Assembly: GCF_014384805.1 (NCBI RefSeq)
Contig: NZ_JACRSS010000001.1
Span: 1 to 64,000 of the forward strand
Source: Guopingia tenuis
GTDB lineage: Bacteria; Bacillota; Clostridia; Christensenellales; Christensenellaceae
Length of the DNA: 64,000 nt
Direction of reading: 5' to 3'
Position numbers and translations under genes: made by a program. Positions 7,672 to 16,641 of this stretch are shown here, one piece after another (position 1 is the stretch's first letter; each line of letters opens with the position of its first letter). The notes beneath the pieces are model-generated. The model searched no databases, had not been told where the DNA came from, and saw only the letters and a program-made list of their open reading frames with translations.

Positions 7672-8289
7672 ATGGAATATGGATACATTCGGGTGTCCAG
7701 CACAGACCAGAATGAAAATCGGCAGCTTGTAGTGCTGCGGGGAAAAGGGATTCCGGACAGGCGGTTATATATCGATAAACAGTCCGGCAAGGATTTTGAC
7801 CGGCCCAAATATAAGCGGCTGGTAAGACGGCTGCGGCCGGGCGACGTGCTCTATGTCCTGAGCATTGACCGGCTGGGGCGCAATTACAAGGAGATTCAGG
7901 AGCAATGGAGGCTGCTTACAAAGGAAAAAGGAGTGGAAATTTGCGTCCTGGATATGCCTCTTCTGGATACGAGGCAGGGAAAGGACTTGCTGGGGACATT
8001 TATCGCTGATCTGGTTTTGCAGATTTTGTCTTTTGTGGCCCAGAGTGAGCGGGAAAGCATAAAGAAACGGCAGGCAGAGGGCATAGCAGCGGCAAAAGCC
8101 AGAGGCGTCCGATTCGGGAGGCCGCCGCGTCCCTTGCCGGATAACTTTTATGAGATCCATACGGCATGGCGGAACAAAAAAATAGTCCTCCGGCAAGCGG
8201 CGGAAGCCTGTGGAATGCCGGAGGGAACCTTCTATGCAAAGGCGATAAAATTTGAAAAAAAGGAACAAAGTACAGCCATAAATTTGTAA
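7672..8289 (+). CDS. Serine site-specific recombinase (resolvase/invertase family)
   Basis: A 205-residue small serine recombinase. The N-terminal catalytic domain begins YGYIRVSSTDQNENRQ, with the nucleophile Ser at position 9 or 10, and keeps YVLSIDRLGRN and the SFVAQSERESIKKRQAEGIA stretch leading to helix E. The C-terminal 50 residues after GVRFGRPPRPLP form the usual helix-turn-helix. Such enzymes resolve cointegrates, or invert or excise DNA between short sites. There is no transposase, plasmid or phage gene nearby; the next gene, 213 bp away, codes for a wall-anchored surface protein, and the spacer is full of related repeats. It may control that gene by DNA rearrangement (inference), or it may be what remains of a lost element. 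Confidence 0.9.
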   Translation: MEYGYIRVSSTDQNENRQLVVLRGKGIPDRRLYIDKQSGKDFDRPKYKRLVRRLRPGDVLYVLSIDRLGRNYKEIQEQWRLLTKEKGVEICVLDMPLLDTRQGKDLLGTFIADLVLQILSFVAQSERESIKKRQAEGIAAAKARGVRFGRPPRPLPDNFYEIHTAWRNKKIVLRQAAEACGMPEGTFYAKAIKFEKKEQSTAINL

Positions 8290-8475
8290 ATGTGTACCTT
8301 TGTGAATTCCAAAGTATAAAAATTATAATCTAAGTATACCCAGAAAATCTAAGTTTTTCAAGTACTAATCTAAATATTTTGTACCAAAAATGGTGTTTTT
8401 TGCCACTTCATAAATGTACACTTTTCAGAATTAGAAAATGTACACTTTTGCAAAGTACTTTTGTCTATTGCAAAG
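8288..8475. repeat. Cluster of degenerate repeats between recombinase and surface gene
   Basis: AAATGTACACTTTT occurs at 8412-8425 and 8436-8449, and a related AAATGTGTACCTTT at 8288-8301. AATCTAA occurs at 8327, 8346 and 8367, about 20 bp apart, with GTAC-containing words between them. GTAC-CTTT and CAAAG-TAC elements face each other at 8440-8458. This fits several binding sites for a protein, for example a recombinase accessory array or an operator. Confidence 0.6.
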
Positions 8476-8502
8476 GGAAAATAACCAAAAGGGGGAGAAA
8501 AA

Positions 8503-10782
8503 ATGAAAAGCAAAAAGCTGCAAAAGCTCCTGGCAGCCTGTCTTTGTCTGGCCCTTGTGTTTTCTATGGGCAGTCTCACGGTCTTTGCGGAAGGTGAAGA
8601 TGTGTGGCAGGCAGGTGAAAACACATATGCTACCTTTGCAGAGGCATTAGCAGCCAACGAAGGCAGTGAGGCCAGCGTTACACTGCTCAAGAGCACAAAG
8701 GAAAGCATTCAGATTCCGGAGGGAAAAACTGTTCAGTTGAATCTGAGCGATGGCGTCACGCTGACCAATGCGGATGGGGCACATACCATCACCAACAATG
8801 GGACGCTGACAATCTCCGGCAACGGGACTGTAGACAACGTGAGCCATGGAAGAGCGGCGCTGGTCAACAATGGCACGGCGACGCTGAAGGGCGGCACATT
8901 TACCCGCAGCAAAGAAGCGGGAACTTCGCCCAGCAATAATGGCGGAAATTCCTATTATGTGATTCAGAATGTAGGACAAAAGATGACGATTGGCAGCGGC
9001 GTTACTGTTAAGGCCAACGGCGGTTATTCCAGCCTTGTGGCAAATGGCTACCAAAATGGCAGCGGAAAGACCAATAATCCGTCTCTGCTCATTACGGGAG
9101 GTACCTTCAGCGGCGGCATCAACGTCGTGAAAAACGACGACCGCGGAACGCTGACCATTGAAGGAGGCACTTTCAGCAATACTTATGGCCCGGCTGTTAT
9201 GAACTGGAATGTTGCCACCATCAAAAACGGCACCTTCACGGTCAACAACACCGCGTCATGTGTATTCACAAACGGATACCTCGATAATGGCTATGACCAG
9301 GGCCAGCTGACGATCACGGGCGGCGCTTTCAACGCCGCGAATAACGGCGCAGGCGCTTTATATGGCTATGGAAGCGGTACGCAGAAGGGCGGTTATACCA
9401 AGATCTCCGGCGGCACGTTTCATGGGCAGTTCCCGGCTTCCACCAGCGCATATGCCAACGCACCCGTTGTTTCCGGCGGCACATTCAGCGCCAATTCCGG
9501 GGTGGAAGATTATGTGGATAGCAGCATGACGGCAGTTCCTGACGCCAATGGAAATCTCATCGTCGGCGCGGAGGAAGAAGTCGCTGTGGCCAAGATCGGC
9601 ACAAAAACATATGCTTCGCTGGAAGCGGCGGTAAAAGACGCCAAGAACGGCGATATCGTTGAATTGATGCAGAACGCTGCGGGCAGCGGAATTCAGATTC
9701 CCAGCGGAACGAACATTACCATTGACTTTAAAGGGCATACATATACGATTCAGGCGCCTACCGTTGGTTCTTCGGGAACTGAAACCAATGGATTCCAGCT
9801 GCTCAAAGATTCGACCATCGTCATGAAAAACGGCACAATTACCAGCAGCGTGGCCCGAATCCTCATCCAGAATTACTGCGATCTGACCTTGGAGGACATG
9901 AACCTGGACGGCAGCAAACTGGCCGGCAGCAACGATTATGTTCTTTCCAATAACCATGGCACCACGAGACTCACCGGGAACACCAGCATCACGGCAAAAG
10001 AGGGCGATGTGGCATTTGACGTTTGCTATTGGTCGCCGGCCTATGCAGATGGTGTTACGGTGATCGTTGACACCACCGGCACGATCACTGGAAAGATCGA
10101 ATACAGCACTTATGGCTCCAGCACGCCGGAAAATACAGCGGCTAACAGTGCTCTGATAATCAAGAATGTGAACCATGTGGGGACAATTTCCGCCGTAGCT
10201 GAAGGCGTGAATATTGCCATTTCCGGCGGTACTTTCTCGGAAGCCGTCAAGGAAGAATACTGCGCCGAAGATTTCCATCCCATCGATAACGGCGAGGGTG
10301 GATTCTCCGTGCATCAGCATGAATGGGCGGCGCCGGCGGAAGAAAACCGCATCGAGGCAACCTGCACTCAGGATGGCAGCTATGACCTGGTAGTCCGCTG
10401 CTCCAAGTGCGGCCAAGCTGACCCCACAAAGACCCAGCACATCACCATTCCCGCGGGCCATACATTTGGGACGGAATGGATTGTCGACGGGGAAAACCAC
10501 TGGCACGCATGCGTATGCGGCGAAAAAGCGGATACGGCTGCGCATACCTTCGGAAACTGGGTTGTCACCAGGGAAGCCACCGCTGAACAGACCGGAATGC
10601 GGGAAAAGACCTGCTCTGTATGCGGATATAAAGTGACGGAAAGCATTCCGGCGACGGGAAACACGGATGCCCCCAAGACCGGCGAAAACAGCGCCCTTGT
10701 TCTTTGGATAGGGCTGTTTGTCCTGGCAGGCGCAGGATTGGCCGGAACGATTCTGTACGTTAAGAAACGCAAGGCCAACTAA
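8503..10782 (+). CDS. Wall-anchored beta-helix-like surface protein
   Basis: A 759-residue secreted protein with a signal peptide (about 1-29). Two related blocks follow (from about 40 and about 362), each opening with a short strand like TYATFAEALAANEG or TYASLEAAVKDAKNG. They continue as many short GGTFSG/NNGTLTISGNG turns typical of right-handed parallel beta-helices (pectate-lyase-like fold, often sugar-binding). Near the C-terminus come modules with CSKCG, CVCGE and CSVCG pairs, each preceded by HxW or HTFG, of a type common in clostridial surface proteins. It ends with APKTGE, a hydrophobic helix and KKRKAN, a sorting signal very close to that of the tandem esterase, so the same sortase probably anchors both. 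Adhesion or glycan binding is likely; no catalytic residues are evident. Confidence 0.8.
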   Translation: MKSKKLQKLLAACLCLALVFSMGSLTVFAEGEDVWQAGENTYATFAEALAANEGSEASVTLLKSTKESIQIPEGKTVQLNLSDGVTLTNADGAHTITNNGTLTISGNGTVDNVSHGRAALVNNGTATLKGGTFTRSKEAGTSPSNNGGNSYYVIQNVGQKMTIGSGVTVKANGGYSSLVANGYQNGSGKTNNPSLLITGGTFSGGINVVKNDDRGTLTIEGGTFSNTYGPAVMNWNVATIKNGTFTVNNTASCVFTNGYLDNGYDQGQLTITGGAFNAANNGAGALYGYGSGTQKGGYTKISGGTFHGQFPASTSAYANAPVVSGGTFSANSGVEDYVDSSMTAVPDANGNLIVGAEEEVAVAKIGTKTYASLEAAVKDAKNGDIVELMQNAAGSGIQIPSGTNITIDFKGHTYTIQAPTVGSSGTETNGFQLLKDSTIVMKNGTITSSVARILIQNYCDLTLEDMNLDGSKLAGSNDYVLSNNHGTTRLTGNTSITAKEGDVAFDVCYWSPAYADGVTVIVDTTGTITGKIEYSTYGSSTPENTAANSALIIKNVNHVGTISAVAEGVNIAISGGTFSEAVKEEYCAEDFHPIDNGEGGFSVHQHEWAAPAEENRIEATCTQDGSYDLVVRCSKCGQADPTKTQHITIPAGHTFGTEWIVDGENHWHACVCGEKADTAAHTFGNWVVTREATAEQTGMREKTCSVCGYKVTESIPATGNTDAPKTGENSALVLWIGLFVLAGAGLAGTILYVKKRKAN

Positions 10783-10798
10783 TGGAACACAATAACGG

Positions 10799-10828
10799 AA
10801 ACCGGCTCCCCAGGGAGCCGGTTTTTTA
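10799..10828 (+). terminator. Terminator after surface protein gene
   Basis: CCGGCTCCC pairs with GGGAGCCGG around a 2-nt loop (effectively a tetraloop), followed by T6. Confidence 0.9.
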
Positions 10829-11027
10829 TTGGCTGATTCATAGAGAACATGAATCGCGGGGGATCCATGTGTATTTTCTTGTCATAATAAAGGAACAGGG
10901 AAAAAGGTCTTTTGCATGCGGCAGGTGAAATGAAAATACAGACGGCAAATGCGGCATAGGATTTATTTGAAAAAACACATTTATGAATGACGACTGGCGC
11001 TGTGAAATAAGTTTGCCTATTTTTTGG

Positions 11028-11056
11028 TTGAAGTTAAAAGGGCATTATGGTATGCT
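11028..11056 (+). promoter_or_regulatory. Promoter for the DUF308 gene
   Basis: TTGAAG at 11028-11033, 17 bp, TATGCT at 11051-11056. It lies 30 bp before the chosen start codon. The bases between the previous terminator and this point hold no gene. Confidence 0.6.
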
Positions 11057-11086
11057 AAACAGGAAGATAGAGGAGGAGAGAATACT

Positions 11087-11617
11087 ATGAGGGAATCGAA
11101 AGTCGATCCGCAGCAAAAAATATTGTCTGTAACAGTTGGATTGCTGACGGTGATCATCGGCCTTTTTGTTGCCATCAAGCCCTTTGAGGGGGTAAATTTT
11201 CTTTTGATTGTGGCCCTTCTGGCGCTGGGTCTTTATGAACTGTTTGGCTGGTTCCGTGCGGAAAACCGGACGATCTGGGCGCTGGCCGGGGGATGCGTGA
11301 GCCTGTTGTTCGCCGTTTTGGCGCTGTTCAACATCATCAATATTCTGTTTATTTGGGACATCCTTTTGTATACCATTCCCATCTGGGCAATCTGCAATGG
11401 CCTCATCAAGCTGGCAGGTGTTTTTGCCCTGATGCGCCGCGGTGAGGGCGGGTTCGGATGGAAGCTGCTCACGGGCTTTTTTGGGATCCTGCTGGGCGCG
11501 CTGCTGCTGATTCTTCCGGCCGCGGGGATCATGACCATGACGGAATTCACTGGGATTTTGACGGGTGTGCTGCTTTTGGTGTTCGGTATCAATGTAATTG
11601 TAGACGCTTATGCCTAA
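11087..11617 (+). CDS. DUF308/HdeD-like membrane protein
   Basis: A 176-residue integral membrane protein with about six hydrophobic helices arranged as short hairpins, for example LLTVIIGLFVAIKP, ALLALGLYELFGWF and GILLGALLLILPAAG. This is the pattern of the HdeD/DUF308 family, whose E. coli member is linked to acid resistance; no biochemical role is established. The frame extends upstream to a GTG at 11024, but ATG at 11087 has AGGAGG ten bases before it and a proper promoter. It is a single-gene unit closed by a terminator. Confidence 0.75.
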   Translation: MRESKVDPQQKILSVTVGLLTVIIGLFVAIKPFEGVNFLLIVALLALGLYELFGWFRAENRTIWALAGGCVSLLFAVLALFNIINILFIWDILLYTIPIWAICNGLIKLAGVFALMRRGEGGFGWKLLTGFFGILLGALLLILPAAGIMTMTEFTGILTGVLLLVFGINVIVDAYA

Positions 11618-11634
11618 GTTAAGCAGAAGTTGGT

Positions 11635-11666
11635 AACTGCCGCAGAGATTTTCTGCGGCAGTTTTG
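11635..11666 (+). terminator. Terminator after the DUF308 gene
   Basis: AACTGCCGCAGA pairs perfectly with TCTGCGGCAGTT, followed by T residues. Confidence 0.9.
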
Positions 11667-11709
11667 CATTTAGATCATGAGGCGCGGCGAAATAACAACA
11701 GGGGATGTT

Positions 11710-11827
11710 TTTATAACGAACGCAGAGAGTTTCAAAGAAGCAACCACAGAGTAACTTGCGCCGAAAGGCGCGGAACAAAAAAGGGAGATTCTTTATAACG
11801 AACGCAGAGAGTTTCAAAGAAGCAACC
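11710..11827. repeat. 36-bp perfect direct repeat, two copies, non-coding
   Basis: The same 36 bases (starting TTTATAACGAACGC, ending AAGCAACC) stand at 11710-11745 and 11792-11827. GGCGCGG and AACAA words lie at similar distances before each copy, so the repeated unit is nearer 65-80 bp. The second copy runs into AAGCAAC-C-GTTGCTT, a small palindrome. On the minus strand each copy reads CFFETLCVRYK, but no complete gene is visible. The region 11667-12004 otherwise has no gene. Confidence 0.8.
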
Positions 11828-12004
11828 GTTGCTTGCTTTGTTGCAGCACAGGCGGTCAGAGACGTGGCGGATATGGGAAAAAAGACATTTCAAGTTGCTT
11901 TGCAGGATGAACACTAGAGAAAAGGTTTTGCAGATGGCGGAAAGAAACTTTTCTATATTTAAAGAGCATATAAAGGATATTCATTGAAATGGCAATAATA
12001 AATG

Positions 12005-12043
12005 AAAAGACTCTGTGCAGAATTTTCCTGCACAGAGTCTTTT
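12005..12043. terminator. Bidirectional terminator at the end of the polyamine operon
   Basis: A perfect 16-bp stem (AAAAGACTCTGTGCAG and its complement) around a 7-nt loop, with A and T tracts on both sides. It lies 18 bp past the potD stop on the minus strand. Confidence 0.88.
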
Positions 12044-12060
12044 ATAGTATTGACTAGAGA

Positions 12061-13110
12061 TCAGCCTGCTGTCCGCAGCTTCATCCAGACGTCGTTATAA
12101 AGCGAAAGGTCGTCGCCCAGATCCTTATAATATTCGCAACGGTCGATCACATCCGAACTGATGGGATAGGCGGGATTTTCCAAAAGCTCGGGATCGATCA
12201 TTTTCATGGCTTCCGCGTTGGGCGTGGTGTAACCGATATATTCCGAGTTTTTCTTGGAAACTTCCGGATCGCAGAGGAAATTGATGAACCGTTCCGCCGC
12301 CTCCTTATTTTTGGAGGATTTCAGAACCACCAGATTATCCACCCACACGTTGCTCCCTTCCTTGGGAACAACATAGTCGAGATCGGAATTTTCCTGGATG
12401 GCGCCGACAGCCGCGCCCGAATAATCCACTGCCAGAGCGACGCTTCCACCAATCATGGACGTCCGGATTTCATCGGTCAGATAGGCATAGACAAGGGGTT
12501 TCTGCTGCATGAGCAGCTCGCCCGCTTTCGCAATCTCTTCCGGATTGGTGCTGTTGATGTCATATCCCAGCTTTGCCAGAGCCACCATCATGGAATCGCG
12601 GATGGAATCATACATGAGGATCTGTCCGGAATATTTTTCATCCCAGAGGATATCCCAGCTGTCAACGGGCTCATCCACCAGCGTCTTATTGTATACGATG
12701 CCGACAGTCCCCATCATATAGGGGATGGAGTATTTGGATTCCGGATCGAAGGTGCGGGTTTTGGAAACCTCTTCCACGTATTTGAAGTTCGGAATGTTGT
12801 TGAGATCCAGCTCCGCCAGCAAATCTTCATTGATAAAACGCTCGACAAGATAGTCCGAGGGAACGACGATATCGATTTCTGTGCCTTCTGTGGCACATAC
12901 GGTATACATCTCCTCATTGGAAGTCGTGTTGGTGAACTTCACGATGATATCCGGGTTTTCTTTCTGGAACTGGTCGATGAGCGTGGGTTCCAGATATTCG
13001 CCCCAGTTTAAGAGATGAATGGTGGTTTTTTCACCGCCTGCACCGCCGCAGCCTACAAGGGAAACTGCCAGAAGCAGGATGGCAAAGACAAGAGCCAGGG
13101 TTTTTTTCAT
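12061..13110 (-). CDS. potD: Spermidine/putrescine-binding lipoprotein
   Basis: A 349-residue solute-binding protein of the PotD/F type. The signal peptide ends in the lipobox LVGC, so it is tethered to the outer face of the membrane. The mature part starts with the family pattern TIHLLNWGEYLEPTLIDQF and keeps VPSDYLVERF, YSIPYMMGTVGI and WDILWDEKYSG, residues that line the polyamine pocket in PotD. AGGAGG lies 12 bases before the ATG. It is the last gene of the potABCD operon and delivers polyamines to PotB/PotC. Putrescine or spermidine preference cannot be told from sequence alone. Confidence 0.93.
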   Translation of the reverse strand: MKKTLALVFAILLLAVSLVGCGGAGGEKTTIHLLNWGEYLEPTLIDQFQKENPDIIVKFTNTTSNEEMYTVCATEGTEIDIVVPSDYLVERFINEDLLAELDLNNIPNFKYVEEVSKTRTFDPESKYSIPYMMGTVGIVYNKTLVDEPVDSWDILWDEKYSGQILMYDSIRDSMMVALAKLGYDINSTNPEEIAKAGELLMQQKPLVYAYLTDEIRTSMIGGSVALAVDYSGAAVGAIQENSDLDYVVPKEGSNVWVDNLVVLKSSKNKEAAERFINFLCDPEVSKKNSEYIGYTTPNAEAMKMIDPELLENPAYPISSDVIDRCEYYKDLGDDLSLYNDVWMKLRTAG

Positions 13111-13148
13111 TGTTTTTCTAGTCCTCCTAAATATGTTAGCCCAAGGGC

Positions 13149-13952
13149 TTAGATACGTTGTTGCTTCTGCTGCTTTTTGCTGTGTCGGTTCGCCTGCACG
13201 TTGGTGACGATCAGAAGCGTGATGATGCAGACAAACATAATGGTGGAAAGGGCGTTGATCTTTGGATTGATGCCCACCCGAGCCATGGAATAGATATAGG
13301 TCGAAAGGTTGTTGACCAGCCCCTGCGTGGAAAAAAAGCTGATGACGAAATCATCAAACGACATGGTAAACGCCATGATAAATCCTGTCATAATACCGGG
13401 CATCAGCTCGGGGATCAATACCTTGCGGACTGCATATGATGGCGTCGCCCCCATGTCCAGCGCCGCTTCATAAAGATTGGGATCCATCTGCCGCAACTTG
13501 GGCAGCACGGAAAAGATAACATAAGGAATATTGAATGCGGTATGGGCAATAAGAAGCGTACCATAGCCCCGGGGAATTCGCATGAAGATGAATAAAAGGA
13601 GCAGGGAAATACCTGTCACAATATCCGCATTCATCATGGGCACATAGGTCAGATTGATGGTCAGCGTCTTAGGCCATTTTTTATATTCGTTGATGCCGAT
13701 GGCTGCCAGAGTCCCGACTACGACGGCAATGAGTGAGGAAAGCAGAGCGATGGAAAGCGTCACGCCCAAAGCCTCCATGATGACGGGATCTTTAAACAGC
13801 TCCACATACCAGTTGAGAGAAAACCCCGTCCATTTAGCCATGGTTTTCCCGCCGTTAAAGGAATAGACCATGAGCATCAAAATGGGAAGATAGAGGAAGA
13901 AAAGCAGAATCGCCAGATAGAAGCGTTTGAAAAATCGTTTGAGCCTTACCAT
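13149..13952 (-). CDS. potC: Polyamine ABC transporter permease PotC
   Basis: A 267-residue inner-membrane permease with six predicted helices. The EAA loop, where the ATPase docks, is EAALDMGATPSYAVRKVLIP at about 161-180. It forms the translocation channel with PotB. AGGAGG lies nine bases before the ATG, and the start overlaps the end of potB by 7 bp, which suggests translational coupling. A short gap of 38 bp leads to potD. Confidence 0.93.
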   Translation of the reverse strand: MVRLKRFFKRFYLAILLFFLYLPILMLMVYSFNGGKTMAKWTGFSLNWYVELFKDPVIMEALGVTLSIALLSSLIAVVVGTLAAIGINEYKKWPKTLTINLTYVPMMNADIVTGISLLLLFIFMRIPRGYGTLLIAHTAFNIPYVIFSVLPKLRQMDPNLYEAALDMGATPSYAVRKVLIPELMPGIMTGFIMAFTMSFDDFVISFFSTQGLVNNLSTYIYSMARVGINPKINALSTIMFVCIITLLIVTNVQANRHSKKQQKQQRI

Positions 13953-14779
13953 AGCCGTGTTCCTCCTTCCGTGCTGTCTTTATCGTATTTTCGCATTAGG
14001 GCCATGCTGATGATGAGAAGAATCATCATGATGAGAGCTAAAGCCGAACCCGTGTTCCAATCCTTCAAAAGCATAAACTGGTTTTCCAGCAGGTCGCCGA
14101 ACATCATATAATGCGCGCCGCCCAGCAGACGGGAGATGATAAAGGTAGAAACCGCGGGCATGAACACCATGGTAATGCCCGTGATGATGCCCGGCCGCGT
14201 CAGCGGGAGAATCACCCGGAAAAGCACCTGCCGTTTATTGGCCCCCAGATCCTCCGCCGCCTCGATATAGCTGGTGTTCATTTTGGTAAACACCGAATAA
14301 ATGGGCAGCAGCATGAAGGGCAGAAAGTTATAGACCAGGCCGAAGATCACGGCGCCTTCCGTATAGAGCATCTGCTGGGCCGGAATGCCCAACAGACCCA
14401 GGAGCTGGTTAATGGGGCCGTTCAAATCGAGAAGCGCCCGCCAGGCATAGGTCCGGAGCAGAAAATTCATCCACATGGGGAGGATAAACAAAAGGCTCAG
14501 GATGCTGGCTGTCCGGGGCTTCAGCCGGGAGAGCAGAAGCGCCGCGGGATAGGCGATGAGCAGGCACAAAACCGTCGTAATGAGGGCATAGCCCAGCGAA
14601 CGCCAAAGCACGGAAAGGCTCTCCGGCGAAAAGGCAGAGGCCAGGTATTCCGTAGTAAAGATGACGTCCCCCGAAGGCGTCGTGTTGAAAAAAGCATATA
14701 CGAGCACCAGAATGAGGGGCATCACGGTAAACAAAATCATCCACACAATATAGGGGAGAGCAAAAAATTTCTTTTTCAT
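13946..14779 (-). CDS. potB: Polyamine ABC transporter permease PotB
   Basis: A 277-residue permease of the PotB/PotH type with six helices and the EAA loop EAAEDLGANKRQVLFRVILP. It pairs with PotC, overlapping its start by 7 bp. GGGAGG lies six bases before the ATG. It stands 12 bp after the potA stop, inside one operon. Confidence 0.93.
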   Translation of the reverse strand: MKKKFFALPYIVWMILFTVMPLILVLVYAFFNTTPSGDVIFTTEYLASAFSPESLSVLWRSLGYALITTVLCLLIAYPAALLLSRLKPRTASILSLLFILPMWMNFLLRTYAWRALLDLNGPINQLLGLLGIPAQQMLYTEGAVIFGLVYNFLPFMLLPIYSVFTKMNTSYIEAAEDLGANKRQVLFRVILPLTRPGIITGITMVFMPAVSTFIISRLLGGAHYMMFGDLLENQFMLLKDWNTGSALALIMMILLIISMALMRKYDKDSTEGGTRLW

Positions 14780-14791
14780 CCGAATCCTCCC

Positions 14792-15853
14792 TTATGCATC
14801 CGCCGCGTCATACTGCGAACGGGACATGATATGAATATCGTCCGGCCCGATGGAGAGGCCCGCCCGGCTGCCGATGACAGCGGGGTCGGTGCTGTGGATG
14901 ACCCAAGTGAAACCGTTGTCGTCCTTTAGGCGGATTTCATAATGTACGCCCATGAAAATCTGCGAGGTGACGACCCCGTTGATGGTCTCTTCCCGTTCCG
15001 CCACAAGATCGATATCTTCAGGACGCACCACGACGACAACCGGTTCGTCGGGTGAGAAGCCGCGGTCGACGCAGGGAAAATCCCGGCCGCCGAAGTTGGC
15101 CAGATAATCCTCCTTCATGGTGCCATAGATGATGTTGCTTTCCCCGATAAAGTCGGCAACAAAGGAATTGATAGGCTCGTTATAGATATCGACAGGAGTG
15201 CCGATCTGCTGGATCATGCCGTTATCGATGACCGCAATGGTATCCGACATGGTGAGGGCCTCCTCCTGGTCATGGGTAACATAGACAAAGGTGATACCCA
15301 GCTGCTTTTGCATGCGCTTAAGCTCCAGCTGCATATCCTTGCGGAATTTCAGATCCAGAGCACCCAGAGGCTCGTCGAGGAGGAGAACTTCCGGCTCGTT
15401 GACCAGGGCGCGGGCGATGGCGACGCGCTGCATCTGCCCGCCGGAGAGCTTGTCGATGCTGCGGTTTTCATATCCCGAAAGCCCCACCAGCTTGAGCATA
15501 TCCTTCACCTTTTTTTGAATGGTGTTTTTATCTTTCTTTTGAATCTTCAGGCCAAAGGCGATGTTGCCGAATACATCCATATGGGGGAACAGGGCATAGC
15601 GCTGAAAGACCGTGTTGAGCTTGCGCTTATAGGGCGGCGTGTTGACGATGCTCTTTCCCTCAAACAGGATATCGCCGGAGGTAGGCGCTTCAAAGCCGGC
15701 CAACAGGCGGAGCATGGTGGTCTTGCCGCAGCCCGAAGGGCCGAGCAGGGTCAGAAATTCATTTTTGCGGATATACAGGTTGATGTTGGTTAAAACCTCC
15801 ACCCCATCAAATTCCTTGAACACGTTTTTAAAAAGAATCAGATGATTGCTCAA
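14792..15853 (-). CDS. potA: Polyamine ABC transporter ATPase
   Basis: A 353-residue ATP-binding subunit that powers polyamine import. Walker A GPSGCGKTT stands at 38-46, the ABC signature LSGGQ at 136-140, Walker B LLLDEP at 157-162, and the switch His in YVTHDQEEALTMS. A C-terminal TOBE-like regulatory part (about 250-353) follows. The start codon is TTG at 15853, eight bases after AGGAGG. It is the first transporter gene, directly downstream of the XRE-cupin regulator, the usual order in Firmicutes. Confidence 0.94.
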   Translation of the reverse strand: MSNHLILFKNVFKEFDGVEVLTNINLYIRKNEFLTLLGPSGCGKTTMLRLLAGFEAPTSGDILFEGKSIVNTPPYKRKLNTVFQRYALFPHMDVFGNIAFGLKIQKKDKNTIQKKVKDMLKLVGLSGYENRSIDKLSGGQMQRVAIARALVNEPEVLLLDEPLGALDLKFRKDMQLELKRMQKQLGITFVYVTHDQEEALTMSDTIAVIDNGMIQQIGTPVDIYNEPINSFVADFIGESNIIYGTMKEDYLANFGGRDFPCVDRGFSPDEPVVVVVRPEDIDLVAEREETINGVVTSQIFMGVHYEIRLKDDNGFTWVIHSTDPAVIGSRAGLSIGPDDIHIMSRSQYDAADA

Positions 15854-15882
15854 AGCAGTTTCCTCCTGAAATGAAATTCAAA

Positions 15883-16416
15883 TTAAAAGCTGGGCGGTGT
15901 GGATACCCACAAAAGACGGAACTCGGTTTTCCCCCGGTTTTCGATGCGGTGCGGCACCGTCGGCTTATAATAGAAGGAGCAACCCTTTTTCAGCCGGAAA
16001 GAGCGGCTGCCCAGAAAGAGAACCGCGGTTCCCGAGAGGACGAATCCAAATTCCTCGCCCGGATGGGGAAGATCCTCGCTGGTGGCGGCGCCGGGCTTCA
16101 AGGTGAGCAAAATGGGCTCCAGCTCATTTTTCTGCGCATTGGGGATCAGCCAAAGGATGCTTTGGTCATCCTCCACCTTTTCAAACATATCGTCGGAAGA
16201 AAAGACGATCTTTTCTTCTCCCCGGTCGCTGAAAAATTCCCCCGGCGTCGTGCCCAGGCATTCCAGGATATCCGTCAGCGTGGCGATGGAAGGAGATGTC
16301 TGGTTGCGCTCCAGCTGGGAGATGAACCCTTTGGAGAGTTCGGCCCGGTCGGCAAGCTCTTTTTGTGTCAGGCCATATTGCAGGCGCAGGCTCTGGATTT
16401 TTTTACCAATGTCCAT
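15883..16416 (-). CDS. XRE-cupin transcriptional regulator of the polyamine operon
   Basis: A 177-residue protein with an N-terminal XRE helix-turn-helix (about 6-60, LTQKELADRAELSKGFISQLERNQ) and a C-terminal cupin (about 105-172) that probably binds a small ligand such as a polyamine. This build is shared with PuuR and with regulators that head potABCD operons in Firmicutes. AAAGGAAG precedes the ATG. potA begins 29 bp after its stop, so it is the first gene of the operon and should control itself. Two matching palindromes, GTTTA-N7-TAAAC, lie upstream and are the likely operators. Confidence 0.85.
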   Translation of the reverse strand: MDIGKKIQSLRLQYGLTQKELADRAELSKGFISQLERNQTSPSIATLTDILECLGTTPGEFFSDRGEEKIVFSSDDMFEKVEDDQSILWLIPNAQKNELEPILLTLKPGAATSEDLPHPGEEFGFVLSGTAVLFLGSRSFRLKKGCSFYYKPTVPHRIENRGKTEFRLLWVSTPPSF

Positions 16417-16451
16417 GGAATATCTTCCTTTCGCGGGACAGGTGCATACTA

Positions 16452-16479
16452 CTAAACTTCATGTTTAGCGTTACTAAAC
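16452..16479 (-). promoter_or_regulatory. Operator of the XRE-cupin/pot operon
   Basis: Three half-sites, CTAAAC (16452), GTTTAG (16463) and CTAAAC (16474), alternate in direction and start exactly 11 bp apart, so all face one side of the helix. They lie just downstream of the minus-strand -10 element, as in autorepression. Confidence 0.65.
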
Positions 16480-16491
16480 GCAAACACATAT

Positions 16492-16520
16492 ATTTAAGCA
16501 AAAACAACAGCAAAAGTCAA
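16492..16520 (-). promoter_or_regulatory. Promoter of the XRE-cupin/pot operon
   Basis: On the minus strand TTGACT (16515-16520) and TTAAAT (16492-16497) are separated by 17 bp. The start site would fall beside the operator half-sites. Confidence 0.6.
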
Positions 16521-16641
16521 CATATTTTTTCAAAAAAATCAACTTTTTTTCCGGCGCCTGAAAACCGCTGTTTTTTCCCGAAACCAAGGCAAAAAAACGA
16601 GGACTAAGTTTTTTTTAAATTGCAGTTAAGTTGTATAAAAA

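Noticed and set aside
11710..11827. Possible CRISPR array
   Set aside because: Only two copies of a 36-bp repeat, with a spacer of 46 bp that itself shares words with the upstream flank, and no cas genes.
12061..16416. The pot operon as an iron or thiamine transporter
   Set aside because: The binding protein has the polyamine-type opening (LLNWGEYLEP) and the order regulator-ATPase-permeases-binding protein is that of potABCD.
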